From assembly GCA_023416735.1 (NCBI GenBank), contig JAEZGX010000001.1:114439-178438 (forward strand): DNA of 64,000 nucleotides, given 5' to 3'. The notes below the pieces were generated by a model. The model worked only from the letters and a program-made list of their open reading frames with translations, had not been told where the DNA came from and ran no database searches. The position numbers were made by a program, and so were the translations under genes. Below are positions 43,461 through 52,558 of the stretch, one piece after another (the first letter of the stretch is position 1; each line of letters opens with the position of its first letter). Origin of the DNA: Verrucomicrobiota bacterium. Its GTDB lineage: Bacteria > Verrucomicrobiota > Verrucomicrobiia > Opitutales > Opitutaceae.

Positions 43461-44875
43461 GTGGCAGACGCCTCCATCGCAGCAGGCTCGCGGAACAACG
43501 GAGCCGCGGTTGCGGCGGGCTTGGTCGCGAGGAGACGAACGAAGTGATACAACAGGGCCGCGTTGCCGAGGAGCATGACGGCCTGACCCGCGGTCGCGAG
43601 AAGGAGCCACGGGCGGGTCGAGTTCGCGACGTCAGCGAACGAAACCGCAGCGTCGGCGAGCGCCCCACCCTGCACAAAGCCGGCGGTCGCCAATCCGGCG
43701 ACCAATCCGATGGTGCCGATCAAACTCGCGGCGAAATGCGCGCGAATGAGCGCCGTCGACGGCCAAGGCTGGTTGGCGATGCGCGGAACGAGGAAGTAGA
43801 TGCCACCGAACGCGATCAAGGTGAACGCGCCGCTGAGTGCGAGCTGCGTGTGCGCTTGGGTCATCCAGGTAAATTGCAGCGTCTTGGCCACCACGCGGAG
43901 GGACGTCACGGAATCCGCCAGACCGCCGAGCAGATAGGCCGCGAGACCGAAAGCGACGAAGCGAAGCGCGATGCTTCCGCGAGCCGAGAAGGCATGGCGA
44001 AGGTTCATGGCTACAACGATGTAGTGAAACACGAGCGTCGCACAGGCGACGATCGCGATCGTCGGAACCCACACCGGAACCGGCCCGCCAATCAAATGCC
44101 GGCCACCGGTCCATCCGCCCACTGCGAGCAGCGTCCAAAAACCGAGCGACGCGAAATCGTAGTTGGGAAGCACGCGACCCGTGATCTTTGGCACGAGGTA
44201 ATAGGCCGCGGCGAGCGCGAGCGGCGCGATCCATAGCGTCCAAAGCGATTGGGCAAACCATCCCGCGGCGACCGCCTGGAGCACACCCCGCACCGGGAAA
44301 TGGACGAGCATCAGCTGTGCGGCGGAAAATACCCACGGGAACAGGAACAGCGCGGCGACCGCATACCATTGGGCGGCGAAGGTCCGCGCGCGATTGCGAC
44401 CGGTCCAAGCGAGAATGCCGGGGACGGAAATCGCGGCGCTGGAAACCAGCAGAAGGAGTTGAACGTATTCGGGGACGCGAAGGAACGGCGTGGCGGTGCC
44501 GTCACCCAGAGCGATGCCGACGAGTCCGAGGATGACGCCGATATTCCAGAACAGCGTGCCGACAATCGCCCAATTCAACGAACGCAACGGAGAGCCACCG
44601 AGGCGCCCGAGGATCCAGAGCGCGATCGCAAACCCGGCATTGCCGATCCAGCCGTAGAGAAAGGCGGTTTCAACATGACCGCGCATGCGGCCATAAGTGA
44701 ACGCGGCGCAGTCGGCGAGAAACGCCGGATTGAGCGTTTGGACGAAATGCAGCAGCGCAAGCACGCCACTGGCAACAAGCCAGAGGAGCGCAGAGAGCAG
44801 CAGGAAGTTGATCGTGCCGCGGGCGGACGAATCGACTTCGCTGACTTCGGGAGAGGCGGAGGCCATCGTGGACAT
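43457..44875 (-). CDS. Heme-copper-oxidase subunit I homologue (CcoN-like) lacking CuB ligands
   Basis: A 472-residue protein with about 12 membrane helices. Its order of motifs follows CcoN: YGRMRGHVETAFLYGW (His67, low-spin heme ligand), YYLVPKITGR, GGPVPVW, and GGIYFLVPRI. Aligned by eye to Pseudomonas CcoN, the CuB histidine in WYGHN is Gln209 (WFAQS), the CuB His-His pair is Arg259-His260, and the active-site Tyr of helix VII is Gly. The HxH pair is His342-x-Gln344, so the high-spin heme ligand stays but the second low-spin ligand is lost. It therefore should not bind CuB or reduce oxygen in the normal way. It overlaps the CcoO-like gene and follows the act genes. The alignment is from memory. 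Confidence 0.85.
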   Translation of the reverse strand: MSTMASASPEVSEVDSSARGTINFLLLSALLWLVASGVLALLHFVQTLNPAFLADCAAFTYGRMRGHVETAFLYGWIGNAGFAIALWILGRLGGSPLRSLNWAIVGTLFWNIGVILGLVGIALGDGTATPFLRVPEYVQLLLLVSSAAISVPGILAWTGRNRARTFAAQWYAVAALFLFPWVFSAAQLMLVHFPVRGVLQAVAAGWFAQSLWTLWIAPLALAAAYYLVPKITGRVLPNYDFASLGFWTLLAVGGWTGGRHLIGGPVPVWVPTIAIVACATLVFHYIVVAMNLRHAFSARGSIALRFVAFGLAAYLLGGLADSVTSLRVVAKTLQFTWMTQAHTQLALSGAFTLIAFGGIYFLVPRIANQPWPSTALIRAHFAASLIGTIGLVAGLATAGFVQGGALADAAVSFADVANSTRPWLLLATAGQAVMLLGNAALLYHFVRLLATKPAATAAPLFREPAAMEASAT

Positions 44876-44878
44876 CGA

Positions 44879-45184
44879 TTACTGCTTCTTCGCGTTATTC
44901 GCGTATTGCTGCAAGGTGAGTTCGGCGGCGCGATCGAGCGGAAGACGGACAATGCCCTTTTCCTGGTCAACCCAGCCATAGCTCGAAGCGGCTTCGCTTT
45001 CCTGGGCGCGAAGCTCGGCGAGTTTCTGCACGCGATCTTCGTTGGAATAGAAGCCGCTGCCGCTGAAAACGCCGGTCTGGCGCGGAACGTAGACGTAATA
45101 GACCACGATCGCGAAGAGCGCGAGGAGCGCGAGAATGAAGAGAATGCTGATGAGCGGCGCGCGCCGTGCAGGTGTGTCACTCAT
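44879..45184 (-). CDS. Small single-helix membrane subunit of the act/oxidase-like complex
   Basis: A 101-residue protein from ATG 45184, overlapping the end of actF by 8 bp and ending 3 bp before the CcoN-like start. It has one membrane helix (about 11-33), then a periplasmic part with the phrase YGWVDQEKGIVRLPLDRAAE. That phrase recurs, as far as I recall, in small proteins of quinol-oxidoreductase and oxidase clusters of Planctomycetes and Verrucomicrobia. It has no heme site or metal ligand. It is probably an accessory or assembly subunit that bridges ActF and the CcoN-like protein. The upstream frame extension to 45205 lies inside actF. Confidence 0.75.
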   Translation of the reverse strand: MSDTPARRAPLISILFILALLALFAIVVYYVYVPRQTGVFSGSGFYSNEDRVQKLAELRAQESEAASSYGWVDQEKGIVRLPLDRAAELTLQQYANNAKKQ

Positions 45185-46451
45185 GATGCGTAAGGCTCTC
45201 GCCAATGCGCGGATCGCGGATCGGGATGAGTTTCGTCGTGGGGAAGCTCTTCAGGTAAGACCACACACAGATGCCGCCGACACCGACGACCGACGTGAGG
45301 ACCCAGAGCAGGTTGAGCGAGAAGAACGGAAGCGGATCGCCGTGCTCATCCTTCAATGCCGGGAGGACGTTGTAGCACATGTCGATCAGCACGATCGCCA
45401 GTATCCACCAGGCGATACCGCGAATGATGGGCTTCGTGACTTTGTAGCGATACGAGAGCAACAGCAGGAACGGCACGAAGAAGTGACCGAACAGCAGGAC
45501 GAGGCCCACATACCACCACTGGTTCGTGGTGCCGTCGTGGTTCAGCTCGCGGAGGTTATACCAGAAGGTTTCCTCGGGGACGTTCGCATTCCAGATCAGG
45601 AAGTATTGGGAGAACGTCACGTAGGCCCAGAAGATCGTGAACGCGAGCATCAGCTGGCCGATGCTGTGAAAGTGGTTTGTGTTGAGAACGCTCTTGTAGT
45701 CGCCGCGGTTCCATAGCCAGACCATGATGATCACGCCAACGGAGAGCGCAGCGCGCACGCAGTTCGCGAAGAACCACACGCCATACATCGTCGAGAACCA
45801 GTGGTATTCCAGCGATTTCACCCAGTAGATCGCGCCCGCGGTGAGGGTCAGCGCCGCGATCGGCAGGCCGAAGGCGGCCGTCTTGCGATTGCTGAAGGTC
45901 CACTTCACATCGCCGTCGAGATCCTGCGTGAATGACGCCTTCCGCAGACGAGCAGAAAGCCACATCCACAAGAGGAAGAACGACACCGTGCCGATCATCA
46001 GGGCGTCGGTGTTGAGGAATCCGGCCTTCTTGAGATAGAGCGGGTCCTCGCCGACCGTGCCGTGTCCGTGCAGCTCGTGTCCGAGATCGGTCCAAGGCCA
46101 GATGAAGCCAGGGACGAACCACGTGATCGCGAGCAACGGGAGGAAAAGAATCAGCAGCCACTTGAAGCTCGCGAGACCGTGCTCGTATTGACGGCGGATG
46201 ACCGTCGACCAGGACGCATCGAAGATGTGGTGAATCAACACCAGCAACAACGCGCCGATCACGATGGCGGTGCAGAACACGATGCCGGTGAGATACGACA
46301 TCACGACACCGTGCTTGTCGGGCGAGATGAGCGCACCGACGGCGGTCAGGGCGAGCCCAATGGCGCCCACGATCAACGCCTTGCCCGCAATCGAGGCGGG
46401 AGAAGAGGCGGCGGGGATCGCCGCGGAAGCGGAGGCAGCGTGGGAACTCAT
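45177..46451 (-). CDS. actF: Alternative complex III subunit ActF
   Basis: A 424-residue polytopic membrane protein with about ten helices, belonging to the quinol:cytochrome c oxidoreductase NrfD-related ActF family. The N-terminus is Ala/Ser-rich. Landmarks are FDASWSTVIRRQYEHGLASF, LNTDALMIGTVSFFLLW, and TFWAYVTFSQYFLIW-like sequence (here IFWAYVTFSQYFLIW). In alternative complex III, ActF and ActC form the paired membrane domain that may couple quinol oxidation to proton movement. Its start overlaps the end of actE by ATGA (46448-46451), and its end overlaps the small subunit gene by 8 bp. Confidence 0.93.
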   Translation of the reverse strand: MSSHAASASAAIPAASSPASIAGKALIVGAIGLALTAVGALISPDKHGVVMSYLTGIVFCTAIVIGALLLVLIHHIFDASWSTVIRRQYEHGLASFKWLLILFLPLLAITWFVPGFIWPWTDLGHELHGHGTVGEDPLYLKKAGFLNTDALMIGTVSFFLLWMWLSARLRKASFTQDLDGDVKWTFSNRKTAAFGLPIAALTLTAGAIYWVKSLEYHWFSTMYGVWFFANCVRAALSVGVIIMVWLWNRGDYKSVLNTNHFHSIGQLMLAFTIFWAYVTFSQYFLIWNANVPEETFWYNLRELNHDGTTNQWWYVGLVLLFGHFFVPFLLLLSYRYKVTKPIIRGIAWWILAIVLIDMCYNVLPALKDEHGDPLPFFSLNLLWVLTSVVGVGGICVWSYLKSFPTTKLIPIRDPRIGESLTHHE

Positions 46452-47086
46452 TGGATTCCGAGAGAGGTTCGAGCGGCCGCGTCGGTCACATCGGCGGCGG
46501 TGCCCATTTGCGCACGTTGAAGCGCGCGGACATAGAGGATCACGGCCCAGCGGTCCTCAGGCGAGAGCTTGTCGGAGTAAGGCAGCATGTTGCCTTTGCC
46601 GTGCGTGATCACGTTGAAAAGTTCGCCTTCGGGGACGTTGCGCAGGCGTTCGTCATGGTAGGTCGGCGTCGCGCCCATGCCGTATTGCTTCGTGATGCCA
46701 TTGCCATCGCCGAGCGCGCCGTGGCAAACGCCGCAATAGATCTCATACTGCTGATGCCCTCGATTGATGAAGGCTTGATCGATTGTGATGCCTTCGGGGA
46801 AGCCGCGGAGGAATTCGCCATTGGGCGCACGACCGGCATCGCGCGCATCGTCGTTGCGCAAAGGTTCGCGCGAAACCGTGTGCGCCGGGATCGGACGATC
46901 CGCGCGGCCATCGGCGAAGAATTCGCTCGCGCCCTGATACGCATATTTCGGCTGATACTTCATGCCGGGAAACGCCCACTCGGGGAAGACGTCGATCGGC
47001 GGTTTGGTGAAGTTCGTCCCGCGGAATCCCAGGAGGGAAACCACAACGACGACGACAAACAGAGTGACAAGGTAGACGTTGCGCAT
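46448..47086 (-). CDS. actE: Alternative complex III monoheme cytochrome c subunit ActE
   Basis: A 212-residue protein with an N-terminal hydrophobic segment (residues 3-20) acting as anchor or signal. A single heme site, YCGVCHGALGDGNG, lies near residue 117, and a likely Met ligand is in GKGNMLPYSDKLSPEDRW. The phrase FPEWAFPGMKYQPKYAYQ near the start is characteristic of ActE. It carries electrons out of the complex towards the cytochrome c or oxidase partner. It sits between actD (3-bp gap) and actF (4-bp overlap), in the canonical order. Confidence 0.93.
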   Translation of the reverse strand: MRNVYLVTLFVVVVVVSLLGFRGTNFTKPPIDVFPEWAFPGMKYQPKYAYQGASEFFADGRADRPIPAHTVSREPLRNDDARDAGRAPNGEFLRGFPEGITIDQAFINRGHQQYEIYCGVCHGALGDGNGITKQYGMGATPTYHDERLRNVPEGELFNVITHGKGNMLPYSDKLSPEDRWAVILYVRALQRAQMGTAADVTDAAARTSLGIQ

Positions 47087-47089
47087 GGC

Positions 47090-47623
47090 TCAGGCTTCCA
47101 GCTCCTGCACGTCCTTGCCGCCGATTTTCTCGAGCAGCGCCTTGGTGTTGGCCGCGTTGAAACGCGGATCGCGGGCTTCGATCACGATGAGAAACTGGTC
47201 ATCCAGGCCGCGGCGGATTTTCGGCGACTTCAGCACCGGGTGATAGTGCATCGGCAGGCCGTTGACGATGAACATGCCGATGATCGTCGCGAACGCGGTG
47301 AAGAGAATCGTCAGCTCATAGCTCACCGGGAAGGCGAACATGGGCGAAAAGTAGGGTTTGCCGCCGACGACGAGCGGATAGTCATACTGGTTGGTATACC
47401 AGATCATGAGCATGCCGGTCGTGAAACCGGTGATGCCACCAACGAGGGAGATCCGCGGCACGATCGAGCGTTTCACGCCCATCGCCTTGTCCATGCCGTG
47501 AATCGGACAAGGAGTAATCACGTCCCAGTTCTTGTAGCCGGCATCGCGCACCTGCTCCGCCGCGTGGTAAACCGCGGGGGCCGTTTCGAAGGTGGCGACT
47601 AAGCCGTAGGAAGGTGCTGGCAT
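47090..47623 (-). CDS. actD: Alternative complex III subunit ActD (DUF3341)
   Basis: A 177-residue protein with two membrane helices (about residues 60-80 and 95-120). The conserved N-terminus is YGLVATFETAPAVYHAAEQV, followed by the family phrase TPCPIHGMDKAMGV. ActD anchors the cytoplasm-facing part of the complex to the membrane domain and has no cofactors. The gene is 9 bp after actC and 3 bp before actE. Confidence 0.93.
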   Translation of the reverse strand: MPAPSYGLVATFETAPAVYHAAEQVRDAGYKNWDVITPCPIHGMDKAMGVKRSIVPRISLVGGITGFTTGMLMIWYTNQYDYPLVVGGKPYFSPMFAFPVSYELTILFTAFATIIGMFIVNGLPMHYHPVLKSPKIRRGLDDQFLIVIEARDPRFNAANTKALLEKIGGKDVQELEA

Positions 47624-47632
47624 GGTCGGAGA

Positions 47633-49108
47633 TTAATGTTTCTCGAGCTTGATCGGGTCGCCGAGACCAGTCGTGTGACTGTGGTCGTCGTGACCGTGGC
47701 CGTGGACATCCGCCTGCGGCGTGACCGCCTTGAGCTCGGCCATCGGCATGATCGGGAGGAAGCGGATGAAGAGGAGGAAGAGGACGGAGAAGACGCCGAA
47801 CGTGCCGAAGAACGTGAAGATTTCGACGATCGAGGGGCTGTAGTAACCCCACGACGACGGAAGGAAGTCGCGGGCGAGCGAGGTGACGATGATCACGAAG
47901 CGCTCGAACCACATGCCGACGTTGACGAAGATCGAAAGGACCCAGACGAGCGTCGTGTTCTCACGCACCTTCTTGAACCAGAAGAACTGCGGCGTGATCA
48001 CGTTGCACGAGATCATGATCCAATAGGCCCACGCGTAGTGGCCGAACGCACGGTTGATGAACGCGAAGCCTTCATACGGATTCGCGCCATACCACGCGAT
48101 GAAGAACTCCATGCCGTAGGCGTAACCAACGATGGTGCCAGTCGCCAAGGTGATCTTGCACATGCAGTCGATATGATACTGCGTGATCAGATCCTCGAGG
48201 CGGTAGATCGCCCGCAACGGCAGCATGAGCGTAAGCACCATGCCGAAGCCGGAGAAGATCGCGCCTGCAACGAAGTAAGGCGGGAAGATCGTCGTGTGCC
48301 AGCCAGGGAGCAGGGAAACGGCGAAGTCGAAGGAAACGATCGTGTGCACGGACAACACGAGCGGCGTGCTGATACCGGCGAGGATCAGATAAGCCATTTC
48401 GTAGTTGCTCCAGTGACGGTTCGAACCGCGCCAGCCCATCGCGAACAGGCCGTAGAGGAAGGAGCGAAGGCGGTTGCCCGCGGCCTCGAAACGATCGCGC
48501 AGGATCGCGAGGTCGGGAATCAGGCCGACATACCAGAAGAGAACCGAAACGGTGCCGTAGGTCGAAACCGCGAACACGTCCCACTCGAGCGGCGAGCGGA
48601 AGTTCTGCCAGATCCAGTTGGAGTTCGGGATCGGGAACAGATACCACGCATACCAGACGCGGCCGACGTGGAAGACCGGGAAGATGGCAGCGCAAACGAC
48701 CGCGAAGATCGTCATCGCTTCCGCAGCGCGATTGATGGACGTGCGCCACTTCTGGCGCAGCAGGCACAAGATCGCGGAGATCAAAGTGCCGGCGTGGCCG
48801 ATACCGATCCAGAAGACGAAGTTGACGATATCCCACGCCCAGTTGACCGGATTCGCATGGCCCCACACGCCGACGCCGGTGGCGACGAGGTAAGTGATGC
48901 CTGCGACCGTGAAGGACGCGACGAAGCACGCGACGATGAAGCAGACCCACCACCATGCGGGCGTTTTGCCCTCGATGATGCCGCAGATCTTGTCGGTGAT
49001 CCACGAGAAGCTCCGATTGTTCTCGACGAGGATCGCGCGCGGCAAATGCGCGGGCTTCACCTCGTTGAGAATCGCCGGCACGGCGGCGGCATTTTCAGCG
49101 TGAGCCAT
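47633..49108 (-). CDS. actC: Alternative complex III quinol-binding subunit ActC (NrfD-like)
   Basis: A 491-residue membrane protein of the NrfD/PsrC family with about ten helices. Landmarks are NFVFWIGIGHAGTLISAIL, FAVSTYGTVSVLFWYVGLIP and TPLVLSVHTIVSFDFAVSLLPGW-like sequence, with the conserved His and Asp thought to line the quinol site. It is expected to bind menaquinol or ubiquinol at the periplasmic side and pass electrons to the FeS domain of ActB. Unlike most genes here it has a strong Shine-Dalgarno (GGAGG, 9 bases before ATG), and a hairpin separates it from actB. The His-rich C-terminus (HGHGHDDHSH) is notable. Confidence 0.95.
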   Translation of the reverse strand: MAHAENAAAVPAILNEVKPAHLPRAILVENNRSFSWITDKICGIIEGKTPAWWWVCFIVACFVASFTVAGITYLVATGVGVWGHANPVNWAWDIVNFVFWIGIGHAGTLISAILCLLRQKWRTSINRAAEAMTIFAVVCAAIFPVFHVGRVWYAWYLFPIPNSNWIWQNFRSPLEWDVFAVSTYGTVSVLFWYVGLIPDLAILRDRFEAAGNRLRSFLYGLFAMGWRGSNRHWSNYEMAYLILAGISTPLVLSVHTIVSFDFAVSLLPGWHTTIFPPYFVAGAIFSGFGMVLTLMLPLRAIYRLEDLITQYHIDCMCKITLATGTIVGYAYGMEFFIAWYGANPYEGFAFINRAFGHYAWAYWIMISCNVITPQFFWFKKVRENTTLVWVLSIFVNVGMWFERFVIIVTSLARDFLPSSWGYYSPSIVEIFTFFGTFGVFSVLFLLFIRFLPIMPMAELKAVTPQADVHGHGHDDHSHTTGLGDPIKLEKH

Positions 49109-49127
49109 TAGATGAATCCTCCGGTAG

Positions 49128-49148
49128 GTTGCGCGTTATTCGCGCAAC
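49128..49148 (-). promoter_or_regulatory. Intercistronic hairpin between actB and actC
   Basis: gttgcgcg, five bases, then cgcgcaac form a perfect 8-bp stem in the 87-bp gap between actB and actC, ahead of the strong ribosome-binding site of actC. There is no T-run, so an mRNA processing or stability element is more likely than a terminator. Confidence 0.5.
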
Positions 49149-49195
49149 GGGTCGCGGCCAACGCGCCACCGACGTGAAATGCAATCGCGTTCATC

Positions 49196-52100
49196 TTAGT
49201 GCCCGCCTTTCTGTTCGCCATGCGAGTCGTGGCCATGGCCATGATCGTCGTGGTGAGCGGGATGATTCTTGGTGTTGTATTCGATGCGGCTGAGCGGCAG
49301 CGACGCGTAGTCCGGCATGCGCGGATTGGGGTTGCGCAGCTTGCCGAGATACGAAGTGCGCGGGCGGGTGTTGAGGTAACCCAGCACGTCGTAGTTCTGG
49401 CCGACTTGTTTGAGTTTCGTAACGGCGGCGTTCGGATCGAGGATGTTGCCGAAGACAATCGCGTCGACGGGGCACACCTGTTGGCACGCAGTCTTGATGT
49501 GGCCATCCGGAACCATGACTTCGCCCGGCTTGCCGGCCTGCGCCATCTTCACCTTGTGCTGGATCTTGCCGTTCTGGATACGCTGCACGCAGTAGGTGCA
49601 CTTCTCCATCACGCCGCGCATGCGGACCGACACCTCGGGGTTCTTCACCATCTTCACGAGTTCGGGCATGCCCTGCGGACCGGCAGGGCCCATGTAAAGG
49701 CTGTCGAGCTGGCGTTCGTTCCAGTCGAAGAAATTAAAGCGCCGGACCTTATACGGACAGTTGTTCGCGCAATAACGGGTGCCGATGCAACGGTTGTAGG
49801 CCATCGTGTTGAGGCCTTCTTCGTCGTGGACCGTCGCGTTGACCGGGCAAACGGTTTCGCAAGGAGCGAGTTCGCAATGCACGCACGCCATCGGCTGCAG
49901 TGAAACCTGCGGATCTTCCGGAATCTCCTTGTTGCCTTCGCCACCGAACGCAGCGCCGTCGGCCTTGCCGTCGGAGTAGTAGCGGTCGAGGCGGATCCAG
50001 TGCATCTCGCGACCGCGCAAGACCTGATCCTTGCCGACGATCGGAATGTTGTTCTCCGCTTGGCAAGCGATGACGCAGGCGTTGCACCCGATGCAGGTGT
50101 TGAGGTCGATCGTCATGCCCCACTGATGGTGACCATCGAAGTTGGGAATGCGGTCGTTGATGCCGGGCGTCTTGTAGAGCGAGTTCCCGCGCGGGATGAT
50201 CGTGGCGCGTTCGGCGATCGACATCTTTTCGCCGGCCTCGCCCAAGATCGACGGGCTGTGCGACTCCATGCCGAACGAATGAACGTAGGCGGGGTTGTCG
50301 ATGTATTCGTCGAGATTGGCCTCGCGCACGATGTCGCGACCTTCCATCGACCAGTGCTCCTGGGTGTTCGCGAGCGCGAAAGTCTCTTTCGCAACCGTGA
50401 GCTTCGCGCCGGTCGCGAAGTGCAGTGCGTTCGAGGTGCGCAGCGGATAGAAGTTGTGGCCCATCCCCTTCCCCACGTGGCCCGTGTGCGTGCGGCCGTA
50501 GCCGAGCGGAAGCACGATCGTGTAGTTCGAAAGACCGGGCTGGATATGAATCGGGCCGGTGATCGTGCGGCCATTCAGCATGATGGTGCCGATCAACGAG
50601 ACCTGCTTGCCCTGCTGGAAATCTCCGCTTTCGACCCGCGCTACTTGGAGAGCGGAACCTTTCGGATAAATCTCGAGTTCCTTCGCCAGGCGCGGGCTGA
50701 TCTGAATCGCATTATCCCAGGAGATCTTGGTGATCGGATCCGGGAGTTCCTGCAGCCAGCCGTTGTTGGCGAAACGGCCATCCTCGAGCTTGTAGTCGCT
50801 GACGAAACGAACTTCGAGGTTCTGGGCGGACAACGCTTCGGCGCGCGGAGCGTTGGCAGCGAGACCGGCGATCGCTCCGGCGTTGAACGATACGGACGCG
50901 ACCGCATAGGCCGTGTTCGGCAGCAGACCGTCGTGCAGGAATTGGCGAATGCCCTTTTCCGCTCCGGCAGCGCCGCCCACCAACGGCGTGAGCGTCTCGA
51001 CCACGAGCGCGTAGGGATCCGGATTCTGGATACCGACGATGCGCGCGAGGACTTCGATTTCAGTGAGTCCGCCGAACAGCGGCAGAATCATCGGCTGGAT
51101 CGGGAGGATCGTGCCGTCGATGGCACGGGCGTCGCCCCACGATTCCAGATAGTGCGCGGCCGCGATGTGCGTCGCATTCGGCGAAACGGCCGTCGTCTCG
51201 TCGTTGTAGTAGCCGTAGCGAACCACGTTCGCGACCGACTGCTGCACGGCCAGCCAGTCCAGATCGGCGGGCGCGTTGAAGGCGGGATTGCCGCCGAGAA
51301 TGACCAGCGTGTTAACTGAGCCAGCTTTGACCGCCGTGGCCAGCGCCGAGATCGTCGAAGCGGCGGGCGTTTCAACGCGGACGAAGTCAACCGTGGAGCC
51401 GATGTTGCCGAGGAACGCGTTGATCGCGTGCGCGATCACATGCGCCTGAACGGGCAGATGAGCGCCGGCGACAACCAAGCTCACCCCACGATTCGCGAGA
51501 AGGTCGGCCGCACATTCATCAATCCACTGCGGCTTGATATCGAGACCTTGGGCCAGCGCGGAGAAAGCATTGTTGCCCGTGACCTTCGCGGCCAGCGCCG
51601 CGATGACCGCCACCATGTGGCTGCTCGCCACGCGCAGACGGTGATCCGCCATGCTGCCGGTGAGCGTGAAAGCGCTTTCCGCCACATAAAGGCGGTTCAT
51701 GTTGCGCGCTTCGTCCGGGTTCTTCACCCGGCGGGCATTCGCGAATTCGCGCGAGTGATACAGGTTCGCCGCGTCGGCGCGGAGGAAATCGGCATCGATC
51801 GAAACCACGCGCTTGGCGCGGGAGAAACGATAGAGCGGACGGACATCTTCACCGAAAGCGGTGCGCGCCGCTTCGCCGGAAACATCGTCGGAAATCGGTT
51901 CGTATTCCGCCCAGATCGCGCGCGGGAAACGCGCACGCAGCGCGGTCACCAAGCGAGCACGCGTCGGCGAGCTGGATTCCTCGGCGAGGAACGCCAAGCC
52001 GGCGCCGCCATTCGCGGCGTTGTCGTTGCCAATACGGGCGAGCAGGTCGTTGACGTCGGCCGGACGCAGTTTGCGGCCGTTGCTCAAGTGGCGTGTCGCA

Positions 52101-52558
52101 CGATCCGGATCGTAAAGATCGAGGACCGATGCTTGGGCGTGCAGCGAGCTGGCGCCGCCGAGAGCCGCGTAGGTCGGATTGCCTTCGACCTTCGTGGGAC
52201 GGCCTTGATGCGTCTCGGCGAGCAGCGGAATCGCATACTTACGCACCGGCATCGCCGTCGCATAATAAAGCGGGAGACCGGGAATGACGCCTTCCACGGA
52301 TTTGCCGTAGGGCAACACGTGTTGCTCAGGCCGACGGCAGCCGGCGAGACCGACGCCACCGAGGGCGAACGACGCCGCCATGATCTTCAAGAACTGACGA
52401 CGATCGACGCCGTTCAGCTCCGAAGCCCCTTCCGGGAATTCGCGTTGGAGCTGCGCTTTGAAACCGGGCGTCTCGGCAAGTTCGTCGAGGCTGCGCCAGT
52501 AACGGGGACCGGTGAGCTCGCGCTCGGAAGGCGCGGGATGTTCAACTTTGCGTTTCAT
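49196..52558 (-). CDS. actB: Alternative complex III iron-sulfur/molybdopterin-like subunit ActB
   Basis: A 1,120-residue protein combining a molybdopterin-oxidoreductase-like domain without cofactor (about 100-740) and a C-terminal ferredoxin-like domain (about 770-1050). The twin-arginine signal is DRRQFLKIMAASFALGGVGL near residue 50, preceded by the ActB-specific N-terminus. FeS cysteine groups are CIGCNACVIACQAEN, CVHCELAPCETVCPVN, CIGTRYCANNCPYK, and CTYC with CQQVCPVDAI, four clusters in all. It takes electrons from ActC-bound quinol. The C-terminal tail is His-rich. Its start overlaps the end of actA by 4 bp, and its end is 87 bp from actC. Confidence 0.95.
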   Translation of the reverse strand: MKRKVEHPAPSERELTGPRYWRSLDELAETPGFKAQLQREFPEGASELNGVDRRQFLKIMAASFALGGVGLAGCRRPEQHVLPYGKSVEGVIPGLPLYYATAMPVRKYAIPLLAETHQGRPTKVEGNPTYAALGGASSLHAQASVLDLYDPDRATRHLSNGRKLRPADVNDLLARIGNDNAANGGAGLAFLAEESSSPTRARLVTALRARFPRAIWAEYEPISDDVSGEAARTAFGEDVRPLYRFSRAKRVVSIDADFLRADAANLYHSREFANARRVKNPDEARNMNRLYVAESAFTLTGSMADHRLRVASSHMVAVIAALAAKVTGNNAFSALAQGLDIKPQWIDECAADLLANRGVSLVVAGAHLPVQAHVIAHAINAFLGNIGSTVDFVRVETPAASTISALATAVKAGSVNTLVILGGNPAFNAPADLDWLAVQQSVANVVRYGYYNDETTAVSPNATHIAAAHYLESWGDARAIDGTILPIQPMILPLFGGLTEIEVLARIVGIQNPDPYALVVETLTPLVGGAAGAEKGIRQFLHDGLLPNTAYAVASVSFNAGAIAGLAANAPRAEALSAQNLEVRFVSDYKLEDGRFANNGWLQELPDPITKISWDNAIQISPRLAKELEIYPKGSALQVARVESGDFQQGKQVSLIGTIMLNGRTITGPIHIQPGLSNYTIVLPLGYGRTHTGHVGKGMGHNFYPLRTSNALHFATGAKLTVAKETFALANTQEHWSMEGRDIVREANLDEYIDNPAYVHSFGMESHSPSILGEAGEKMSIAERATIIPRGNSLYKTPGINDRIPNFDGHHQWGMTIDLNTCIGCNACVIACQAENNIPIVGKDQVLRGREMHWIRLDRYYSDGKADGAAFGGEGNKEIPEDPQVSLQPMACVHCELAPCETVCPVNATVHDEEGLNTMAYNRCIGTRYCANNCPYKVRRFNFFDWNERQLDSLYMGPAGPQGMPELVKMVKNPEVSVRMRGVMEKCTYCVQRIQNGKIQHKVKMAQAGKPGEVMVPDGHIKTACQQVCPVDAIVFGNILDPNAAVTKLKQVGQNYDVLGYLNTRPRTSYLGKLRNPNPRMPDYASLPLSRIEYNTKNHPAHHDDHGHGHDSHGEQKGGH

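Noticed and set aside
42166..44875. Ordinary cbb3 cytochrome oxidase operon (ccoNOP)
   Set aside because: The CcoN-like subunit lacks the CuB ligands by my alignment, and the CcoP-like cytochrome has one heme, so I do not call it a functional oxidase.
47636..49111. A 491-codon open frame on the + strand, exactly opposite actC
   Set aside because: It mirrors actC codon for codon, gives an Arg/Glu/Asp-rich product without membrane or domain features, and is a by-product of high G+C codon use.
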